From Opitutus sp. GAS368 (GTDB lineage Bacteria > Verrucomicrobiota > Verrucomicrobiia > Opitutales > Opitutaceae), in assembly GCA_945903465.1 (NCBI GenBank), contig CAMDOF010000045.1:1-46347 (forward strand): a DNA stretch of 46,347 nt, read 5' to 3'. The position numbers and the translations under genes were made by a program. The first letter of the stretch is position 1. Each line of letters starts with the position of its first letter. Under the pieces are notes generated by a model, which saw nothing but the letters and a program-made list of their open reading frames with translations, did no database searches and had not been told where the DNA came from. Shown here one piece after another: positions 18,853 to 26,610 of this stretch.

Positions 18853-18957
18853 GGGGTGGGTCGGGGCGTGGTTGGCCGGTCACACATTGGCGGGGATGCT
18901 TCGTGCGCCAGGAATATGCCGATGGGAAAACGCCACCGTGGAGGAGCGGTCGGCGAA

Positions 18958-19112
18958 CGGAAAGCCGGACGTTACGTAAATCGTTACGAAGAGCGACGGT
19001 GGGTCGTGGGAACGGGAGCGCATCTTCCGGTTGACGATTCCCCCCGCAGCGTAACCGGTGCGGCTACGGCAATTCATCCTGGTAGCCGTGCCGGTTGCGG
19101 CGCGGCCAGGTG
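18958..19112 (-). repeat. Duplicated promoter segment, copy 1 (partner 38423-38580)
   Basis: About 155 bp are nearly identical to 38423-38580 with a few substitutions and small indels. The segment begins with GGAAAGCCGGACG, includes the 19-bp operator-like element and continues through CTACGGCAATTCATCCTGG to GCGCGGCCAGGTG. In both places it lies directly upstream of a minus-strand gene of the presumed LacI regulon, so it looks like a duplicated promoter and operator region. Confidence 0.85.
18970..18988 (-). promoter_or_regulatory. Putative LacI-type operator, copy 2
   Basis: The element reads CGTTACGTAAATCGTTACG on the plus strand, 118 bp upstream of the receptor start at 18852. It contains the CG-centred palindrome TTACGTAA and a direct repeat CGTTACG with a 12-bp period. 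It is identical to the copy at 38435, including the following AAGAGCG. Confidence 0.7.
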
Positions 19113-19191
19113 CGTTGATCCGCACTCCATCAATCCGCGGCATGGGTCAACTGGCAGAGGGACGTGGCTGCGCGCGGGCTGGTCGGTCTCC

Positions 19192-19358
19192 GAAAAATTT
19201 TCCTACCATCAAAATATTCCTACCTCAAAAGCCGGGGCTCGGGCCGAAGGCTTCCCTACGGACAAGCCCCTCCGCCCGGCACAGCTCGACCGTTTTTCCA
19301 ATCAAAAAAAACGCCGGATTGGAGGTAGGAAGATTTTTTTGGCAGGAAGATTTTCCAA
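19192..19358. repeat. AT-rich inverted repeat
   Basis: Arms at about 19192-19226 (AAAAATTTTCCTACC and ATTCCTACCTC) and 19320-19358 (GGAGGTAGGAAGA and GGCAGGAAGATTTTCC) are imperfect reverse complements of about 35 bp, each with an internal direct repeat of a TTCCTACC-type unit. It sits in gene-free DNA. It could form a long hairpin or be a non-autonomous element. Confidence 0.65.
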
Positions 19359-19411
19359 GCGGCAGAAAGGCGGGTCGCATTCACACTCTAGCCGGAATCA
19401 AACGGGGAAAA

Positions 19412-19550
19412 GGGAATGCTAATCTCCGCTAATAAACGCTAATCCCGGAAAACTGGAAATCATGAATCCAGAATTCGACCGGGATTGGGCAAATGTTCTG
19501 CGCCGAAGTCTTACCGCGCGTGCCTTGATTAGCGCCGATTAGCGTTCCCC
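19412..19550. repeat. Inverted repeat with GCTAATC units
   Basis: The left arm (19412-19432) carries GCTAATC and GCTAAT units and the right arm (19528-19549) carries GATTAGCG twice. The arms are reverse complements with about three mismatches over 22 bp. This gives a second palindromic element in the gene-free region. Confidence 0.65.
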
Positions 19551-19681
19551 AAAATGTCTTCTACTTTATCCCTCTCCATCTGACCGCCAATCCGGCCATC
19601 CCGTCGGAGTCGCTCGGGCCTTCCGCCGAAATGCGGGACGGCAAACTCGGAATGACCGCTGCTGTTTCTTCCCGTCGGGGC

Positions 19682-19863
19682 CAAAACTTGTTTTGGAAAT
19701 TGGGCTCCTACGAAACAGTATTTACTTTTTGGAGGGACGACCTCCGCGTCGTCCGTTCAGTTCTATCGCGAGGCGACCAACCGAACCCGGCCCACGCGGA
19801 GGTGGGCCCTCCAACGACGGTTTCTTCCAGCTGGTGGCAAAACTCGTTTTGGTAATTGGGCTC
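19682..19863. repeat. Palindromic element flanked by imperfect direct repeats
   Basis: The inner element (19729-19814) starts TTGGAGGG with CCTCCGCGT and ends ACGCGGAGG with CCCTCCAA, a strong interrupted palindrome of about 86 bp. It is flanked by 26-bp direct repeats at 19682-19707 and 19838-19863 (CAAAACTTGTTTTGG and CAAAACTCGTTTTGG, each followed by an ATTGGGCTC tail; two mismatches), and weaker similarity extends further upstream of each. This looks like a mobile palindrome inserted in, or duplicating, its target. No coding sequence is seen. Confidence 0.7.
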
Positions 19864-19903
19864 TCGGCTCTTCGCTCTGAGCTCTCGGCTGGATCGATTC
19901 TGG

Positions 19904-20578
19904 CTACGCCAGGGTGTCGAGCATTCGCTGCTTGCCGGTGATGATGTGGGTCTCGAAGGCGCGGGCCGCCCCGGCCTCGTCGCCGGCGGCAATCGCCTCG
20001 AGGATATCGAGGTGCTGCTGGTTCGACATTCTGGGCCGGGACGTCGCACCGCGGCGCAGGAACAGGAACACCTCGCGTTCGGTGATCGCCGTGAAGTCGA
20101 TCAACCGCGAGTTGTTCGAGATCGCGACGATGCAGGTGTGAAAGTCCCGGTTGAGGTCGTAGTAGGCGTCGGAGTTTTCGGTGGCGATCGCGTTCTCCAT
20201 CGCCTGCCAGAGACCGCGCAATTCGGCGACCTGGTCCTTCGTCGCCCGCCGCGCCGCGATCCGACCGGCCACGGAGGCGAGGCCGGCGCGGACGTCGTAG
20301 ATGTGCATGACCTCCTCCAATTTGATCTGCCGGACAAAGACGCCGCGGTTATGAATCGCGGTGACGAGCCCCGCTTCCGCCAGCAGGCGGGTGGCTTCAC
20401 GCACTGGCCCGCGACTCACGTTGAGTTTTGCCGCAAGGACGGCCTCGTTGAGACGTTCACCCGCAGCCACTTCACCGCGCAGGATCATCCCTTCGATCTG
20501 TTCGCGCACCGAGCGGGTGAGCGATTCGGGCTTGGGGGGATCGGCAACGACGCGCGCGGGCGACTCGATGGTGTCCAT
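19904..20578 (-). CDS. GntR-family transcriptional regulator, FCD (FadR) subfamily
   Basis: The 224-residue DNA-binding protein has a winged helix-turn-helix at about 18-88 (ILRGEVAAGERLNEAVLA, SRGPVREATRLLAEAGLV, RGVFVRQI). The all-helical FCD ligand domain spans about 92-218. Likely metal or ligand contacts are N143, H147 (NRDFH), H189 (QQHLDILEAI) and H211 (FETHI). FCD regulators usually sense sugar acids, organic acids or fatty acyl groups and repress an adjacent operon. This one is divergent from a seven-gene operon starting at 20775 that contains RraA-like enzymes and an organic-anion-type MFS carrier, which fits control by an acidic sugar. Two TGTNNACA palindromes lie in the 196-bp intergenic region. 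Confidence 0.92.
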   Translation of the reverse strand: MDTIESPARVVADPPKPESLTRSVREQIEGMILRGEVAAGERLNEAVLAAKLNVSRGPVREATRLLAEAGLVTAIHNRGVFVRQIKLEEVMHIYDVRAGLASVAGRIAARRATKDQVAELRGLWQAMENAIATENSDAYYDLNRDFHTCIVAISNNSRLIDFTAITEREVFLFLRRGATSRPRMSNQQHLDILEAIAAGDEAGAARAFETHIITGKQRMLDTLA

Positions 20579-20668
20579 GGCTTAAATAGGGAAAAATAGA
20601 AGAAATGCAGTCTTTCGCTATAGAAATGTCGAAACAGATCCGGTGTAAAGTTTATCTAACGAACAAAA

Positions 20669-20697
20669 TGTTGACAAAAATTCCAGATTGTAAACAA
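20669..20697. promoter_or_regulatory. Paired TGTNNACA palindromes, putative GntR/FCD operators
   Basis: TGTTGACA (20669-20676) and TTGTAAACAA (20688-20697, core TGTAAACA) are two palindromes whose centres are 20 bp apart, about two helical turns. The TNGTNNACNA form suits FadR/FCD-type operators. They lie between the divergent regulator (start 20578) and receptor (start 20775). A TTGACA -35-like hexamer overlaps the first site, which would suit repression. The surrounding stretch (20580-20715) is clearly richer in A and T than its neighbours. Confidence 0.55.
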
Positions 20698-20774
20698 AGA
20701 AAGGAGCTAAGTATTTCATCCCGCACTACCCCGGTGCTCCTTCCCCATTCCTGCCCCAAAGACCCCGCACTGCC

Positions 20775-23700
20775 ATGATCCGCCGAATCGTCGTCCTCGT
20801 TCTGTTTGCCGTCACATGTCTCAATCCGGCCGCTGCCGCCGAGCCGGGTTCATCCGGTACGATCGAAGGGCGCGTGTACAATGCTGCCACCGGAGCCGTA
20901 CTGCTCAATGCGCGGGTGTCGATTGTTGGAACGGGCCGTGAGACCAACACGGACGAGAGCGGCTTCTTCCGGCTTACCGGTGTGCCGGCCGGTGAAGTGC
21001 TCGTTGGCGTCCAATACTTGGGCTTGGAGCGTCAGACGGTCACCGTCACTCTGCAACCGGGCGGGTCGGTGCAACGATCGTTCGAACTTGCGCGACCCGA
21101 TTCCGGGGCAACCAACGAAGCGGTGGTCCGCCTGGCCAAAGTGACCGTGGTGGCCGACACCAATATGAGCGCTCAGGCGATTGCCATGAACGAGCAACGC
21201 GTTTCGGCGGGCATCAAGAACGTCGTGGCTTTTGCCGAATATGGGGACCGGGGCCAGGAAAACGTCGGCGAATTCCTGCTTTTTCTGCCAGGCGTATCGG
21301 TGGGCATCGCGGGCGACGCCGGAGCGACTGGCGTATCGCTCCGCGGAATGCCCACGGGCCAGACTGGGATCACGATCGATGGTAATACGCTCGCAGGTGC
21401 ACGGACCAACGGCCGGGCCATTGAGTTGCCGGATGTGCCGCTGGCAAATCTCTCCCGGGTCGAGGTGACCAAGGTCCCCACGCCCGACATGTCCGCCGCC
21501 GGGCTGGGGGGGGCGATCAATCTGATCCCATCGAGCGCCTTCGAATACAAGAAGCCGACTTTCTCCTACAATCTATCGACCATTTTTCACAACACCAATG
21601 GCGCCACGTTTGAATGGCCGCGCCATCATCGGGCGGCCAATTCACCGAAATACACGAAACCGTCCGCGGATTTCACCTACTTTCGGCCGCTGAACGAATC
21701 GGTCGCCATCAGTGTCGGCGCCGCCTACACGTGGCGCACCAAGCCCCTCGACGACAGCAATTCGTCGCGGGATGAGACTCCAACCTGGGATCTTGTCGAT
21801 CTCTTCCAGCGGTCCTCCACCTGGTCCACCCGCACGCAACAGTATGTCACCCGTACCGGACAGGTCGGAGTCGTCTGGCGAATCACGCCCCGGACGACGC
21901 TCTCGGCCGACTATTCCACCAAGGACTACTCCATGATTGTCACCCGCGGGAATCTCAACGTCACCTACGGCGCCGGATCCCGGGGTGACGCCAGATTTAC
22001 CCAGGGCGCAGCCACGGGGGTCGGGCTGGTCGAACAGGGCAGCGGTACCTGGTATGAACGCAAAACCGACACGCAACTGGTGTCGGTGAAACTCCGCAGC
22101 ACGGGTGAACTCTGGAAAACCGACGCCGGGCTTTCTTGGTCGCGCTCCACCTGGGGTCTGCCCGACGTCGAGAACGGCCACTTCACCGCCGCGACCGCGA
22201 GAATCACCAATCTCGTCATTCGTGGTGACAACAACTCTCCGGACGGAATCGCGCGCCGCATCACCGCCACGACCCGCACGGGAACGCCGGTCGATGTTTA
22301 TAACGGTGGGAATTATTCCATCATCAGCGGCACTTCGGCGCAGGAAGACTCGACGACGATCTCCACGGGTGGACGGTTCAATCTCGGCCGACAGTTTACA
22401 GGCACGGTGCCGTTTGCGTTGAAGACCGGAGTTGCCATCGAGCGGATGGACCGGGACCGCCGGCATTCCGCCCGCACCTGGGACTTCCGGCCCAACGGCA
22501 ACACCACCGAAGAGGCGCGTATGGCGAAAAATTTCGACGTCTTTGACGAAAAGTATCTGGCGACCGCCAAGACCATTCACGGCAACCCCTACCGGACCCT
22601 CAGCCAGGAAAAAGTGTATCAACTCTATCAGCAGCACCCCGACTGGTTCGTGCTCAATGCCGCACAGGCTCATCAAAACCGGGTCAACACCTCGCGTCTG
22701 TTCGATGAGACCGTCTCCGCGGCATACATTCGTGGTGATCTTCGCCTGCTGGCCAACCGGCTGTGGCTGATCACGGGAGTGCGACTGGAGAAAACCGATG
22801 TGAGCGGCAACGGACCGTTGGACGATCCCAGCGCGCAATACCAGCGGTCGGCCAACGGGAACTTTATTCTCGATGCCAGAGGAGCCCGGACCCTGATTCA
22901 GACGGATGCCCTGGGACTCGCGAGACTTCGCTACAAGGAGCGCGGGGCGCATTCGACGAGCAACTACAGTGGCTATTATCCCAGTCTAAGTTCGACCTAC
23001 ACCCTTTCGGAGCACTTTGTGTTGCGCGCGGCCTATGCACGCACAATCGGCCGCCCGGACACGAGTTTCATCGTTCCTGGCATCACGATCAGCGATCCTG
23101 ATATTGCGCAGCCGACCATCACCGTCAGCAACATCGGTTTGAAGCCGTGGACCGCCGACAACTACGATCTCACGCTCGAAAGCTATGATTTCAAGGGAGG
23201 GTTCGGGCAGATCGGCGTGTTTCAGAAAAATATCACGGATTTCTTTGGTGCGACCCGGTCCCGCGTTACTCCGGAGTTGCTGCAATTTTACGGGTTGCCC
23301 GACGATGGCACCCTCAGCCAGTACGAATTTGCCGCCCGGACGAACGCCGGCAACGTCACGGTCAAAGGAGTGGAGTTTGGCTACCGCCAGTCCCTCACCT
23401 TCCTGCCCCGCTGGGCGCGGGGGATCCAACTAAACTGGAATTACACCAAACTCTCCACGTCCGGCAGTGCCACCGCCGACCTATCCGGATTTAACCCGAA
23501 GAAATATTCCGGCGGCGTCAGTTTGACTCGCGAGCGATATTCCATGCGGTTGACCTATAGTTTTCAGGACCGGGTGGCGGACAGCGCTGCGGCGGTGAGC
23601 GTGGCCAATGGAATCCCGGCGAACACCTTCAACTATACCGACGCCTATGCGCGTTGGATTGCCGACGCCCAATATAGTTTCAGCAAACGGTTCACGGTCT

Positions 23701-23837
23701 ACGGCATGCTCAAGGACATTGGCGGGCTGCAGGTGCATATGCTCCGCTACACCGCGGGTACGCCGGATTATGCCAGGGGCGCGCGCCTGCAAAAGCTTGG
23801 TTATACCTTCACCATCGGAGTCAAAGGCACATTCTAA
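20775..23837 (+). CDS. TonB-dependent receptor A with carboxypeptidase-regulatory-like domain
   Basis: The protein has 1020 residues. A signal peptide (MIRRIVVLVLFAVTCLNPAAAA) is followed by an Ig-like CarboxypepD_reg domain at about 28-100 (TIEGRVYNAATGAVLLNARV, ESGFFRLTGVPAGEVLVGV). The plug, about 135-265, has NIGEFLLFLPGVS-like, VSLRGMPTGQ, LSRVEVTKVPTPD and GLGGAINLIPSSAFE motifs, and the barrel ends in IGVKGTF. The plug carries the MNEQR..IKNVVA signature also found in receptors B (27887) and C (33726), so the three are close paralogues. It heads the plus-strand operon under the FCD regulator and probably imports the glycan fragment processed by the two following secreted enzymes. Its codon third positions look slightly less GC-rich than those of its neighbours. 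Confidence 0.95.
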   Translation: MIRRIVVLVLFAVTCLNPAAAAEPGSSGTIEGRVYNAATGAVLLNARVSIVGTGRETNTDESGFFRLTGVPAGEVLVGVQYLGLERQTVTVTLQPGGSVQRSFELARPDSGATNEAVVRLAKVTVVADTNMSAQAIAMNEQRVSAGIKNVVAFAEYGDRGQENVGEFLLFLPGVSVGIAGDAGATGVSLRGMPTGQTGITIDGNTLAGARTNGRAIELPDVPLANLSRVEVTKVPTPDMSAAGLGGAINLIPSSAFEYKKPTFSYNLSTIFHNTNGATFEWPRHHRAANSPKYTKPSADFTYFRPLNESVAISVGAAYTWRTKPLDDSNSSRDETPTWDLVDLFQRSSTWSTRTQQYVTRTGQVGVVWRITPRTTLSADYSTKDYSMIVTRGNLNVTYGAGSRGDARFTQGAATGVGLVEQGSGTWYERKTDTQLVSVKLRSTGELWKTDAGLSWSRSTWGLPDVENGHFTAATARITNLVIRGDNNSPDGIARRITATTRTGTPVDVYNGGNYSIISGTSAQEDSTTISTGGRFNLGRQFTGTVPFALKTGVAIERMDRDRRHSARTWDFRPNGNTTEEARMAKNFDVFDEKYLATAKTIHGNPYRTLSQEKVYQLYQQHPDWFVLNAAQAHQNRVNTSRLFDETVSAAYIRGDLRLLANRLWLITGVRLEKTDVSGNGPLDDPSAQYQRSANGNFILDARGARTLIQTDALGLARLRYKERGAHSTSNYSGYYPSLSSTYTLSEHFVLRAAYARTIGRPDTSFIVPGITISDPDIAQPTITVSNIGLKPWTADNYDLTLESYDFKGGFGQIGVFQKNITDFFGATRSRVTPELLQFYGLPDDGTLSQYEFAARTNAGNVTVKGVEFGYRQSLTFLPRWARGIQLNWNYTKLSTSGSATADLSGFNPKKYSGGVSLTRERYSMRLTYSFQDRVADSAAAVSVANGIPANTFNYTDAYARWIADAQYSFSKRFTVYGMLKDIGGLQVHMLRYTAGTPDYARGARLQKLGYTFTIGVKGTF

Positions 23838-23899
23838 TCCGGACTCTTCACACCCCGGCGTGAAACCTACACACACTGTTGCTCACTCGCTCCAAGTCT

Positions 23900-24060
23900 T
23901 GTCATTGCGAGAGCTGGACCAATACCGGGCCGTTGGGTGGAAGTTGCCGATGAAACATTTCCCTGATCTGTCATTGCGAGCGAGGCTTGCCGAGCGTGGC
24001 AATCCATCGTCGGTTTCACCTTGGATTGCCGCAGTCGGCTGAACCTCCTTCGCAATGACA
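23900..24060. repeat. Palindromic repeat of the TGTCATTGCGAG type, plus a partial copy
   Basis: TGTCATTGCGAG at 23969 pairs with CGCAATGACA at 24051-24060, and the inner segments GGCAATCCA and TGGATTGCC also pair, giving a hairpin of about 92 bp. A partial direct copy (TTGTCATTGCGAGAG) lies at about 23899-23913. This kind of palindrome is widespread in unrelated bacterial genomes. Here it interrupts the operon between receptor A and the propeller gene, where it may act as a transcript-stabilising or attenuating hairpin. Confidence 0.8.
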
Positions 24061-24092
24061 AACAAGAGTGCGAAATATCCTGGCTATCCCCA

Positions 24093-25892
24093 ATGACCAT
24101 GCATCCATTCCCCTCCCGAAACGACTCCGAGCCGGCAGATTTGATTTGGAATTCCCGGCCGATGGCGGGCAGGCCCGCATGGCAGGACGTTTCAGGGCAT
24201 GCGCCGCTTTTCAGGCGGCGTGGCGGGCAGGCTTTGGTCATCGCCCTGCTGGGAATGGCGGGCGTTTGTTTTGGCGTATCCAACGCAGAATCTGCCCAAC
24301 CGGCCAAGGGAGAGATGCTCTACAACGGCATCGTGCTGCCGGAAGTGTGGCCGCCGCGTGATCGCGATCCCGCCTCGCGGACGCCGATGCCGGTGCCGTA
24401 TCTCGCCGCCCGGCCCGCCGTGGTGCCGATCGACACCGGCCGGCAGTTGTTCATCGACGATTTTCTCGTCGAGAAAACGACGTTGCGGCGAACCTTTCAC
24501 ACCCCGCAGAAATTTGCCGGCAATCCGATCCTCAAGCCGAAGAACTCCTACGAATTGCACGGCGGTCATCGCCCCGCTGCCGCGCCCCATTCCGGCGGCG
24601 CGTGGTATGACCATCGCGACCAGCTGTTCAAGATGTGGTATATGACGGGTTGGTATGGCGGTGCCGCCCTCGCGCACAGCCGAGATGGTCTGACCTGGAC
24701 CCGTCCGGATCTCGGCATTGTGCCGGGCACCAATCATATTCCGGACCCGAATCCGGAGATGCGCTGGGGAATGGACCACGTTCGCATCGACTGGTGGGCG
24801 CGCAACGAGGACGAGCGTTTCAAGCGGCTGCACTTTTATCACAAGACGGACAAAGGCGAAGGCGGGCGCGTCCACTTCTCGCGGGATGGCGTGCACTGGA
24901 CCGCATCCGTCGCCGCCACCGGGCCGTCCGGCGATCGAAACACGTTTTTCTACAATCCGTTTCGAAAACGCTGGGTGTTCAGCATCAAGGTGCAGGCAAC
25001 CGACGCTTCCAAATCGCGGGCTCGCAACTACTGGGAGCATGCGGATTTCCTTTCAGCCGTCCGGTGGAAAAAAGATGACCCGGTGTTCTGGATGGGCGCC
25101 GACGATTTGGATCCGCCCGATCCCGCGGTTGGCGATCCCGCGCAGATCTATGATCTCGACGTGGCGCCGTATGAGAGCCTGCTCGTCGGAATCTTTCAGG
25201 TGCACAAGGGGCCGGCCAACTCTATCGCTGAAAAGAACCGCGTCCCGAAAATGACCGAGCTCTCCATCGGTTATACGCGCGACGGTTTCCACTGGCACCG
25301 GCCAGTCCGAACCCCGTTCATCGCCGCGTCGCGCAAGCCCGGCGATTGGGAGCGCGCGTATGTTCATTCCACGGGCGGCGTGCTGCTGGTGGTCGGCGAC
25401 AAGCTCCACATCTACTACTCCGGACTGAGCGGCGACGCGCCCAACGGTCCCGACATGTATGCCGGAGGCTCGACGGGAGTCGCGTTTTTGCGCCGGGACG
25501 GATTTGCGTCGATGGATGCCGGTGACACCGAAGGCGGGCTGACGACCCGCCCGCTGCGGTTCTCCGGCGCGCACCTGTTCGTCAATGTGGAGGCGCCCCA
25601 GGGGGCGGTGCGCGCCGAGGTAATCGACGCTGCCGGCAAACCGATCCCGCCGTTTACGCTACAGAACAGCGTCGCCTTCACCGGCGACAGTACGCGTCAA
25701 CGCCTGCAATGGCGGGGCGCGGACAGCCTGGCGCCACTCGCCGGGAAGGAAGTGCGGGTCCGCTTCCAGTTGCGAAACGGGAAGCTGTTTTCGTTTTGGG
25801 TGACGCCCGATGCAGAGGGATTCAGCCGCGGGTACGTGGCCGCGGGCGGGCCGGGACTGCGCGGTCCGGTGGATTCATCGACCGGGTTCTGA
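24093..25892 (+). CDS. Secreted propeller-type putative glycoside hydrolase (paralogue of 14636 gene)
   Basis: The protein has 599 residues from the ATG at 24093. The start is uncertain: frames further upstream begin inside the palindromic repeat, while the ATG at 24162 would bring the hydrophobic segment (ALVIALLGMAGVCFGV) nearer the N-terminus. The mature part matches the 14636 protein throughout: [107 protein letters not shown] and [11 protein letters not shown]. The paired W/Y-D and SRDG-W blades suggest a GH32/GH43-like five-bladed propeller with a C-terminal beta-sandwich, inferred from pattern. It lies second in the FCD-controlled operon, between receptor A and RraA-1, and its last base overlaps a possible RraA start (TGATG). 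Confidence 0.8.
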   Translation: MTMHPFPSRNDSEPADLIWNSRPMAGRPAWQDVSGHAPLFRRRGGQALVIALLGMAGVCFGVSNAESAQPAKGEMLYNGIVLPEVWPPRDRDPASRTPMPVPYLAARPAVVPIDTGRQLFIDDFLVEKTTLRRTFHTPQKFAGNPILKPKNSYELHGGHRPAAAPHSGGAWYDHRDQLFKMWYMTGWYGGAALAHSRDGLTWTRPDLGIVPGTNHIPDPNPEMRWGMDHVRIDWWARNEDERFKRLHFYHKTDKGEGGRVHFSRDGVHWTASVAATGPSGDRNTFFYNPFRKRWVFSIKVQATDASKSRARNYWEHADFLSAVRWKKDDPVFWMGADDLDPPDPAVGDPAQIYDLDVAPYESLLVGIFQVHKGPANSIAEKNRVPKMTELSIGYTRDGFHWHRPVRTPFIAASRKPGDWERAYVHSTGGVLLVVGDKLHIYYSGLSGDAPNGPDMYAGGSTGVAFLRRDGFASMDAGDTEGGLTTRPLRFSGAHLFVNVEAPQGAVRAEVIDAAGKPIPPFTLQNSVAFTGDSTRQRLQWRGADSLAPLAGKEVRVRFQLRNGKLFSFWVTPDAEGFSRGYVAAGGPGLRGPVDSSTGF

Positions 25893-25918
25893 TGCCGCAG
25901 TCATCCGAAGGACTTTTC

Positions 25919-26575
25919 ATGACCACCAACCTTTCGACGGCGCTGCTTTCCAAGTTGGAGCCTGTGGCCGATTCCGCCCTGTTGCACGAGGCGCTCGGCC
26001 GGCGCGGGGCTCTGAGTCACGACATCAAGCCGGTGTATCCGGGGGCCCGGCTCATCGGGCGCGCCCTGACGGTGCGTTGCCCGCCGGGCGACAACCTGAT
26101 GCTGCATCTCGCCATCGCCCGGGCCCGGCCGGCGGACGTGCTCGTGGTGACGGTCGACGGCTTTTTGGAGGCGGGAGGGTGGGGCGAGATCGCGTCGCTC
26201 GCCGCGCAACTGCGTGGAATCAGCGGACTCGTATTGGATGGATCCGTACGTGACGTGGACGCGATCACTCGGCTGAACTTCCCGGTCTTCTCGCGCGGGG
26301 TCTCGATCAAGGGGACCACCAAGCGGCAGCGGGGCGAGTTGAACCGGCCGATCACGATCGGGGGCGTCAGCGTGAATCCGGGCGACTATGTGGTCGGCGA
26401 CACCGACGGCGTGGTGGTGATCCCGGCGGACGAATTGGACCCGGTGATCGCCCGGGCCCATGAGATCAAGCGGACGGAAGAGGCGATGATGGATAAACTG
26501 CGGCAGGGGGCGTCGACGCTCGATCTGCTCGGGTTGCGGCCGATTTTGCACGAGCTGGGCATTCAATCCGACTGA
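25919..26575 (+). CDS. RraA-like aldolase/decarboxylase-family protein 1
   Basis: The 218-residue cytoplasmic protein belongs to the RraA / 4-hydroxy-4-methyl-2-oxoglutarate aldolase fold family. Signatures are GDNLMLHLAI, GGWGEIASLAAQLRG at 86-100, LDGSVRDVDAI at 106-116 (the R-D pair that binds the pyruvate enolate and metal) and FPVFSRGVS. The ATG at 25919 is chosen because GAAGGA lies at the right distance and because the paralogue at 30964 also starts MTTNL. An ATG at 25892 overlapping the previous stop would add nine residues. Family members cleave 4-carboxy-4-hydroxy-2-oxo acids or decarboxylate oxaloacetate, and some only modulate RNase E. The operon context favours a catabolic role on an oxo acid. 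Confidence 0.9.
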   Translation: MTTNLSTALLSKLEPVADSALLHEALGRRGALSHDIKPVYPGARLIGRALTVRCPPGDNLMLHLAIARARPADVLVVTVDGFLEAGGWGEIASLAAQLRGISGLVLDGSVRDVDAITRLNFPVFSRGVSIKGTTKRQRGELNRPITIGGVSVNPGDYVVGDTDGVVVIPADELDPVIARAHEIKRTEEAMMDKLRQGASTLDLLGLRPILHELGIQSD

Positions 26576-26610
26576 CTTCCGCCATTTCAACCCGCAGCAA
26601 CGATTTTCCG

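Noticed and set aside
16315..24060. Insertion sequences encoding a transposase
   Set aside because: Palindromic elements are present but no transposase-like reading frame or IS-type ends with target duplications could be supported.
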